Assembly: GCF_901000735.1 (NCBI RefSeq)
Contig: NC_081550.1
Span: 11,248,571 to 11,312,570, forward strand
Length of the DNA stretch: 64,000 nucleotides
From: Corylus avellana
Taxonomy: Eukaryota; Streptophyta; Magnoliopsida; Fagales; Betulaceae
Direction of reading: 5' to 3'
Below, piece after piece: positions 57,101 through 64,000 of the stretch (its first letter is position 1; every line of letters begins with the position of its first letter). The notes below the pieces were generated by a model. That model worked only from the letters and a program-made list of their open reading frames with translations, had not been told where the DNA came from and searched no databases. The translations under genes and the position numbers were made by a program.

Positions 57101-58246
57101 ATGCTACTAATTAGTTAATGTCCATTGACTGAACTGCAGCAATATTTCCTGTAACCTCACTGTTCCTCATGATTTATTTTCTTTCTGGACTAAGATTTTG
57201 CTCTTGTATTGCATTCTTCCAGTTTAGATATTTTGGTTTTCTTATTGGATGTCTTCTGAGAAAGACACTCTTTACATTTCAATTGTTATATATATCGGTA
57301 CATATTCGGTTTTCTGATATAATGTTAAATCACCACTTAATATTTTAACACACCCTTTTACATGTGAGTGTAAACTCTTTTTTAATAAGTGAGATCTAAC
57401 ATGTGGAATATTTAATTTAAATGGGATAAATTAACGGAGTCAGGTTTCGAACTAATTACTTTTGTTTTTATACTAAGGTAAACTATCGCTTGTCCCAAAT
57501 GCTTACAACTCAGAGAAATAAATTGATGAAGTTATATATTTTTGTTGTAATTGTTTCTTATATTTTAATTTTCTTCAATTCTCTCTAGGTTGCGCCAGCA
57601 GAACTTGAAGGGCTGCTTGTTTCTCACCCTGAGATACTAGATGCTGTTGTCATCCCGTGAGTTCTCAACCCATGCAAAATCTGTATTACTCACATGATCA
57701 GCTTACTCTTTAAAAATCAATATAAATTTATATTTTATTTCTACCTTGCAGATTTCCTGATGCTGAGGCTGGTGAAGTCCCAGTTGCATACGTTGTTCGG
57801 TCACCCAATAGTTCACTGACAGAAGAAGATGCTATGAAATTTATTGCTAACCAGGTAAGGGGTAATTAGATTAGGCTCAGCTCCAAATGTAATTTTTAAA
57901 AACGCAGTTAAGGGTCTAGTAAAATCGCAGTTTAACTTTCAAAATCATGCGTTTTTTAAAACGTATCTCCTTATGTTTTCAAATCACAATTTTTTAGAAA
58001 TACATTCCCAAATGATATATTTTTTGCAATTTGATTCAAAATTGCACTTTTAGTCTGAAATCAAAGTGTCAAACCCATGCCAAAATCCTTTTTGCATGCA
58101 TCTGAGATCTAATTTCTGCTTCTTTGTCATAGGTTGCACCTTTCAAAAGATTGCGGAGAGTGACATTCATAAATAATGTCCCCAAATCAGCTTCAGGAAA
58201 GATCCTGAGAAGAGAGTTGATTCAGAAGGTAGGGTCCAGAATGTGA
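54138..58246 (+). CDS. 4CLL7: 4-coumarate:CoA ligase-like acyl-activating enzyme, copy 2 (4CLL7 type)
   Basis: Six exons (54138-55136, 55599-55788, 56726-56871, 57589-57656, 57752-57854, 58133-58246), with exon lengths identical to copy 1, join to 539 residues. It has the same motifs: [11 protein letters not shown] at 193-203, [10 protein letters not shown] at 334-343, [18 protein letters not shown] and the catalytic Lys 525 in [13 protein letters not shown]. The C-terminal SRM suggests peroxisomal import. It differs from copy 1 at about nine residues in exons 1 and 2 (Thr for Ser in SNHSSTF, Val 217, Phe 231, Asn in QIGNAVV, Ala in LKAVERY, YLW for HFW, Leu-Gly before SGAAPLG, Gly 342, Val 344). 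At most of these it matches what I recall of At4g05160, so copy 2 is the more conserved paralogue. Substrate as for copy 1, inferred. Confidence 0.94.
55210..55265. repeat. Palindromic (TAATTATTTAA)n tract in intron 1 of copy 2
   Basis: Repeated AATTATTTAAT/ATTAAATAATT makes this part of intron 1 self-complementary. Copy 1 has only a single ATAATTATTTAAATTG here. Confidence 0.8.
56343..56495. mobile_element. hAT-like MITE in intron 2 of 4CLL copy 2
   Basis: Same element and position as 28190-28342 in copy 1, with ends GGGCTCGTTTGGTAATGC and GCATTAGGAAACGAGTCC. Inherited from before the duplication. Confidence 0.7.
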
Positions 58247-58699
58247 AATTGAATATTTGATTGCTGCAGTAAAGAAGAGTCTATGGGAAGTGGGAAGGGG
58301 GCAGAGGCAAGAATTATCCCCGGATGCACTTCTTTATTTAAATTAGATGGAATTCGGTTGAATTGTTGAAGGGGCTCGAACAATAATATTCTGTCAACAA
58401 TGAAACATAGAAACATATATTCAAGCACGACAATGACATTCCATATATGAGTATGCATATAAAGTAAGGCTGTTAGTTTTTTACACGATTTGCGAATTCG
58501 GCACAAAATTAAAGAATTAAGATTTGACATAAACGAATTCGGATCATAAACGAGTTTACATGATTAACTTGTTTAATATAAAGTGAAAGCATGGACAGAG
58601 TAATTGCCGCACAAAACAAGTCACTTTAGTATTTAAAGTTTTGACACGAAAGTATACACAGGACGTTTTGAACTTACATGTGATTAGTATCTTGATCCC

Positions 58700-60255
58700 T
58701 TGATTTTTTTTTTTTTTTTCTTTTTTTTTTGTAAGTAGAGACTGAAACAAACAAGAACTAAGAACAGCAGAAAATCAAACTAAAGGAGGTGGGTTTGTGC
58801 CACTACAAATAGGATAAGCAGGGGGTGAGGTAAATGAGTGGGAATGTAATTAGAATAAACTCTAGCTGCGGTCCAATATGTCACATGATGATGGGTGTAG
58901 AAATTTGCACTTACGTGAACTTTTTTTGCTCTCCAAGAGGAGATCAAGGGGATGGTAGCAATGGAGTTGAAGATGATATCTACAATCTTCCAGTCACAAA
59001 CTATGGAGGGATGCTGCAGCGCCATAATCACCACTTGAGAATCCCCTTCTAGAAAGAAATCTGCACAGCCTAAAGATATAGCCAAAGAGATGGCTAGAGC
59101 AGCAGCTAAGGCTTCACTGTAAGTGGGATCACACAAGGGGATAATCTGAGAAACAGCCTCTAGGATTTTTCCAGAAGAGTCGCGGCAGACAGCTCCTTGT
59201 GCCGAGAAAGAATCTCTTATAGCTGTGTCAAAATTTATCTTGAGGGAGGAGCCCACTGGAGGAGACCATCTTTCCACACAAGGAGACGAGATGTCTTTCC
59301 AAGCCTTGAAGTGGTCCAGAGAGATTTTCTTTATAGTTGTAGATAAAACAAGCACATTTGGAAAGACTCCATCATGAACTGCTCGATTTCTGCTAAACCA
59401 CATAAGGTCACACATAACAGTAGCATAAATTTGGAAAAGATGCACGTCAGACTTTGGGATGCCTACAACAAAACAAGGGTTAGTGATACAATTTACCCAA
59501 TCAGACAAACTAAAGTTGGACCAAACCGAAGAATCAAGAGGCCAGAAAGAATCCCTCCAAATAATCCTTACAAAACTTCACTGGAAAAAAAATGGATTAA
59601 GAGAATCAACAGCAGTTTTGCAAAGAGGACAAAACATTTCATCAGGAGGGATACAAAAAACCTTACTGAGCCTATCTTTGGTGGGAATAACGTTCCAAAC
59701 CATTTTCCATAAAAAACAACTTTAACCTATTATTAAGATTTAGTTTCCAAAATTTCTTCCAGGAAGGAATAGAGAGAGGGGACGGATGCGCTAGATGACT
59801 ACTACTCCTAATTAACTTGTAAGCAGAAGAAGTAGAGAAATTTCCATTTTGAGAAAGGGGTCCACAGGAAAGAAACCCCTTGGGAAGGAAGAATTTTTAT
59901 CTTTAGAATTTCTGCCACTGAGGAAGAGGAAAAAATAGAACGTAGCAAATGGATATTCCATGAGTCTGAGTCTTGAGAGAACAAATCCTTAACAAGAATC
60001 TGAGAGCGCACAAGGTGGCTATCGTTTAAAAGAATAGGCTTAAGAAATGGAAAGGTGGGAACCCAGGGGATGCCCAGACCGGCAGAGAGGAAGATCTATG
60101 AATTTTGTAACAGGCTCCTCGAGTCAAAATATGCCGGGATTTTAGAATCCCTTTCCAGATCCACGAGCTGGCAGCATAGGGGGGAGAGGAAAGAAAGGAA
60201 TTAGAGCTGAGATACTTACCTCGGAGTGGTCCACCCACATGCAAAATGTGTAGGG
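58700..60255 (-). mobile_element. 5'-truncated LINE
   Basis: The 3' end is marked by T-runs at about 58705-58731 on the + strand, i.e. a poly-A tail on the minus strand. Coding remnants extend to about 60240. The right end, where a TAGGGGTGGGCAAA sequence begins, is approximate. The target duplication was not found. Confidence 0.7.
58780..60240 (-). pseudogene. LINE ORF2 3' part: RT linker, zinc-finger region and RNase H (broken)
   Basis: At 60240-60050 the frame reads LRGKYLSSNSFLSSPPYAAS and SWIWKGILKSRHILTRGACY, the linker before the LINE zinc-finger domain. At 59508-58780 it reads the RNase H part: LKINFDTAI (first Asp), SEALAAALAISLA (Glu), FFLEGDSQVVIMAL (second Asp). It ends in a VYSNYIPTHLPHPLLIL tail typical of another LINE lineage than the one at 37 kb. 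Stops and frameshifts lie between 59508 and 60050. Not functional. Confidence 0.78.
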
Positions 60256-62343
60256 GGGTAGGGGTGGGCAAAATATCTTATTGCTACCTGCTGATCGCCG
60301 ATCGATTTTCGGCGGTTGGTAATCGGAATAAAATAATAATAATAAAAAAATTGTTTTGACGTGTTGGTTCGATAGACGGTAAAATTTTTATTTCGTTAGT
60401 TAACCAAATTGAATCAAACCAAGTTAATCGAATTTGGCCCTCAATAGTTTTTTACATCACTTGTTGAGCCCAACATAATGTTAAGAGTATACTATGTCAG
60501 GTAGGAAATTACAATCAATCACATAATATCATATTTGATTACCATAAAATCTCATAATACATGATAATTAAATATACTCTAACATGCATTAACTGGAACC
60601 TTTAATAAAAATTTACAGGCACAAGGATGAGTAGAAAGCTTGGTAAGTAATACAAACCGGTGCTATTGTGTGATTGGGTGAACATTTCATCTAAAAAAAA
60701 AATGAAGAGAAATGATAAAATTCTTTCTTTTTAAAATCACCTTTTAACCATCTTTATAGTGAGTGGATAAATCAACTATTGAATTTGTATATAGTTCACA
60801 TGAGTCAATAAATCTAATGGTTAATCTATTGAATTTATATAAAAATATGATTATATAACATTCCTCAAATTTAATAATACTGGTGATGTGATACGGGAGA
60901 GCATAAGAGGATAGGAGAGGTATGATAGAGTTCTCCATCCCTCTTAACACATCATGACAACCTGAATGACAATCTTGTCCTCAGTAATTTGTGAGCTGAC
61001 TCCAACCTCAACCATGACAACAATTCCTACTTCTTAAACTACACAAGCAAACATAAACTTTAATGGAATAATTTATCCAGTTAAATCAATTATATAAAAA
61101 TACGGCATAAATTATTATTATCAGATAAACAATTAAATTCAATTACTTACATAGCTACTCTTCAGCCATGGAAGTCACAAAACACCCATTTTTCCTTGTG
61201 TTAAAGGTCTTATAAAACTCCACCATACTAGGAGACTCAGTTCTATCATCTATTCATATTAAATATTATTAAAAAAAAAAAAATGTATACATGAAGTACA
61301 CTAATAGCCATTATTATAATAATCTAATAATATCAAATACTTACAAAAGAAATGATTTAGAGCCCACTGTGTGATTGACTCGCAGCTTAGAAGATTGCAG
61401 CCGAGGAAGCTCACTGCACAAGACTAGATAGCTGCATCTCAGCTTAAATATAAATTTTAAATAATTTCACATAAATCAAAACAAGAAATTAGCAACATAC
61501 TTAAATAATTTAAACTTTTAATCTGTGCAAATGTATCAATAGAGCCATTCTTTATAACCCTTGCCTGACATGTTGGCTTCCAACTCAAACTTATGAAACA
61601 AAAGAAGTTTAATAGTAATTACAGAAGGCATATTTACTAGCAGATGGATGGCTAAAAGTATGATTAATCCAAGTGAAGTGAGTAAGCTTTGAGAAAAAAC
61701 CAGCAAAACTCAGAATGCATTTTAGTTCTTCAAGTAAACACAATTCACAAATTCCATTTACGACTAATTAATTTGTTTAAGCTTAGATTCTAAGATGTTC
61801 CTCTTTTCTCTCATTTTATGGGTTGTTAGTGTTATATCACCACTTTTTCTAAAAGCTTAAGCTGATAGGGGTATTATGTGAGCGCAACACGTGGAATGTT
61901 TAATTGAAACGGAGGCAATTAATAGAGTCAAAATTCAAACTCATGATCTCTGGTTCTGATATCATATTGAATCACCATTTATTATAAAAGCTTAAATTAA
62001 TAAGAAGAGATAAATTTAATTATTTAATAAATACTTTAATAGTTAGTAGACCACAATGCGAAGACCTTCAGAAGTGGGAGTGTTCTTTTTGTATGACATG
62101 CCACAAGCATTGTGGTATACTATCTGTTAAAGTCTTCGCAAACATGAACACACCCACTTTAGTTCTTCATGTACATGAAGAAATTCATAATGATAGGGAA
62201 AATAAAGAAAATTGCGGAGGAAATAGAGTAAATGGAGACAAGAATTTTTGGGTGATTCAGTATTAGATACTTATGTCTACCACTAGGGAAGAGCCCATAG
62301 AGTTACATTATGCTCTTATAATTTATTCCTTGATTATATTTAC
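60256..62343. other. Unassigned AT-rich stretch
   Basis: No gene supported. 60256-60450 begins like a hAT-type end (TAGGGGTGGGCAAAATATC) with CGATCGATTTTCGGCGGTTGG, but no partner end was found. 61825-61985 resembles the repeat in intron 3 of the 4CLL genes. The remaining frames are short and without domains. Confidence 0.4.
61825..61985 (-). repeat. Possible SINE-like remnant
   Basis: On the minus strand, TATCAGAACCAGAGATCATG is followed by AGTTTGAATTTTGACTC, a pattern like the tRNA-derived head of plant SINEs with a degraded B box. It shares CACGTGGAATGTTTAATTGA and GAGTCAAAATTC with 29185-29262 and its copy 2 counterpart. Confidence 0.3.
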
Positions 62344-62351
62344 TGACTCTT

Positions 62352-63904
62352 TCTTTCTTTTTTCCTTTTTTTTTTTTAAAATGAATCAATTGGCATTAAT
62401 AAATAGAACCTTTCTCAGAAAGTACAATATCTCTAATACAATCAGGAAAAGTTTCACTCCAATTCTGGTCCTCACCAAGAGTTAAATCCTTCTTTGCCAA
62501 TCTATGCGCCACTTCATTTCCTGCTCGTTTGACATGGTTATCTCCCATTGCTGGCAGCTTCCAAGCAGAACCTTCGCATCATTCAAAAGCAAGCCATATT
62601 TGCTCCAACAGCTCCCTTCCTCCCTCATGGCTTGAATAACCTCCAGAGAATCACCCTCCAAAATAACCTTTGGAAGCCCCATCGTGAATACGAGTCAGCC
62701 AAAAACAAAGCACCCATAGCTTCAGCTATGGCTGGGCCAGAAATATGAGGACGCTTCAGACATCTAGCAACCATCACGTTACCCTGAGAATCTCTCACTA
62801 CTATGTCCACTCCCATCTTCCCTTCCTCCCTGTCTAAAGCTGCGTCCCAATTTAGTTTGAGAAATCCCTCAGGTGGTTTCTCCCATTTAATCTCCATGCA
62901 AGCAACAATTCTCAGCGGCTTCACGGCTTGTCCACGTTCTGCTTCTAGGAACGCCTCTACCTGATTGAAGGCTTTTTGGTTGACTACTGTAGGTGATGTA
63001 AACCCTTCAAATACAGCTTTATTACGCTAAAACAATATTTGCTGAGCCACAAACACAAACCTCTGTAGGTCTTCCTCTTCTAATCTCCCTCTAAAAGCTT
63101 TTAGAAAATGTTAATAAAAACATTATCATCACTCGTGCATTTCTATAACCTTACATTATGTTCAAGCCACACATCACGAGCAGCCGGGCAACTCCATAAA
63201 ATATGTCCCGTCGTCTCCGTCGCCAGTCTACATATTGAGCAAACTGGGTCATCCTCGATTTAATTTCCTTCTAAACAGATTTTCCTTCGTAGGCAAAATA
63301 TTTGAGCACGCTTTCCATAGGAACATTTTTACTGCTCGGGGTCCCCGAAGCTGCCATATTGACTTCCATAGTTGAGCCATATACATAGAATTTGAGCTGC
63401 TCCCCTCATTCACAATGAAATTATCCTTGGCCATATGATAAGCACTCCAAACTATAAATTCGCCATTTTTATTCCCCACCCACACCATATGATCACTAGG
63501 TTTATTAGGCTATATTGGAATACCACAAATTTTCCCAGCCTCCTCCTTCGAAAAAAATCTCCCTGATGAGTGTGGTATTCCACCATCTTGTGTCGTCATC
63601 GATAGGGTCACAGACTCTTGATTCTTCATCGAGTATCTGAATGGGGGATTGTATGGAAGGTGTATCCAACCACTTACCTTTCCAGCTCTTGATATTACTT
63701 CCATCTTCGACTCTCCACACCAACCCTTTCTTGAAAAGATTGCGCGCATTACAAATACTCCTCCATGCATACGAGGGCTTCTTTCCTAGAGATGAATCTA
63801 GAAAATTGCTATTTGGGTAATATTTTTCATAGAAAATTCGAATTTGGACAAAAAGCCAATCTCCATCCTTACTTGGCAAGGAGTGCCATATTAAAATTTT
63901 CGAA
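62352..63904 (-). mobile_element. 5'-truncated LINE
   Basis: The T-rich run at 62352-62379 is the tail on the minus strand. TGACTCTT occurs on both sides (62344-62351 and 63905-63912), a plausible 8-bp target duplication. Coding homology stops exactly at the right boundary, as expected for 5' truncation. Confidence 0.75.
62420..63895 (-). pseudogene. LINE ORF2 3' part: RT thumb, zinc-finger region and RNase H (broken)
   Basis: From the right: FLDSSLGKKPSYAWRSICNA and NLFKKGLVWRVEDGSNIKSW (63879-63505), then SAYHMAKDNF and QLRGPRAVKMFLWKACSNIL (63488-63249). Next comes RNase H (62924-62482: LKLNWDAALDREEGKMGVDI, AEAMGALFLADS, KVILEGDSLEVIQAM). A frameshift near 62530 displaces the NEVAHRLAKK end, and others lie between the segments. 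It resembles the 37 kb LINE lineage in its SIPDCI/FPDCIRDI-type C-terminus. Not functional. Confidence 0.78.
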
Positions 63905-63912
63905 TGACTCTT

Positions 63913-64000
63913 ATTTCTATGAGTTGAGGTAGGTAATCAAAATGATTTGATTATCATTAATCCTAGAAAGTAATGATCCTATAAAGGAATATAAACCTAA
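63913..64000. other. Window edge, nothing recognised
   Basis: AT-rich flank of the LINE insertion; no feature supported. Confidence 0.5.

Overview
The window is nuclear DNA from a dicot plant, probably a woody one. It is AT-rich, has GT-AG introns, and is dominated by plant transposon families (Ty1/copia, Athila-type Ty3/gypsy, L1-type LINEs, CACTA, hAT, Mutator-like foldbacks and MITEs). I cannot name the species. No prokaryotic genes, CRISPR arrays, rRNA or complete tRNA genes were seen.

Only two genes look intact. Both are six-exon, 539-residue 4-coumarate:CoA-ligase-like enzymes of the peroxisomal At4g05160 (4CLL7) type, at 25634-30027 and 54138-58246. They are the two halves of a segmental tandem duplication. 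The homology runs from about 24621 to 30180 and from about 53130 to 58395, and a further homologous block lies at 8460-8624 and 52984-53130. Joining 8624 to 24621 makes the first copy collinear with the second, so the second copy keeps an empty site for everything inserted between 8625 and 24620.

That insertion is a three-level nest. A roughly 1.5 kb non-autonomous CACTA element (8625-24620, 3-bp target duplication) was entered by a copia element (9290-23791, + strand, 5-bp duplication), which was entered by a second copia element (10773-19606, - strand, 5-bp duplication). The inner copia also holds a 100-N gap flanked on both sides by the same 1.68 kb.

Layout. 1-8.46 kb: LTR pieces, one solo LTR, a hAT element, a MITE and two foldback elements. 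8.46-24.67 kb: the nest. 24.6-30.2 kb: 4CLL copy 1. 30.3-36.6 kb: a Mutator-like foldback, an Athila-type LTR with its tRNA-Asp primer site, a gypsy protease-linker remnant, a short LINE with an open RNase H frame, and a composite repeat. 36.6-45.1 kb: a minisatellite split by a near-full-length L1-type LINE, then AT-rich DNA. 45.1-50.5 kb: a young but coding-defective copia element. 50.5-53.2 kb: a possible gene remnant and the composite repeat again, inverted. 53.1-58.4 kb: 4CLL copy 2. 58.7-64 kb: two 5'-truncated LINEs around unassigned DNA.

The two 4CLL genes should act alike: ATP-dependent activation of a carboxylic acid to its CoA thioester, probably in peroxisomes (C-terminal SRM). 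They differ mainly in their surroundings. Copy 1 has the nest ending about 1 kb upstream, a palindromic insertion in its proximal promoter and a MITE in intron 1. Copy 2 has a different small palindrome directly upstream of its TATA-like box. No new multi-gene system was found. The most interesting signals are the duplication with its natural empty site, the diverging 4CLL promoters, and the dense paired TGACGTG/CACGTCA arrays inside the CACTA element.
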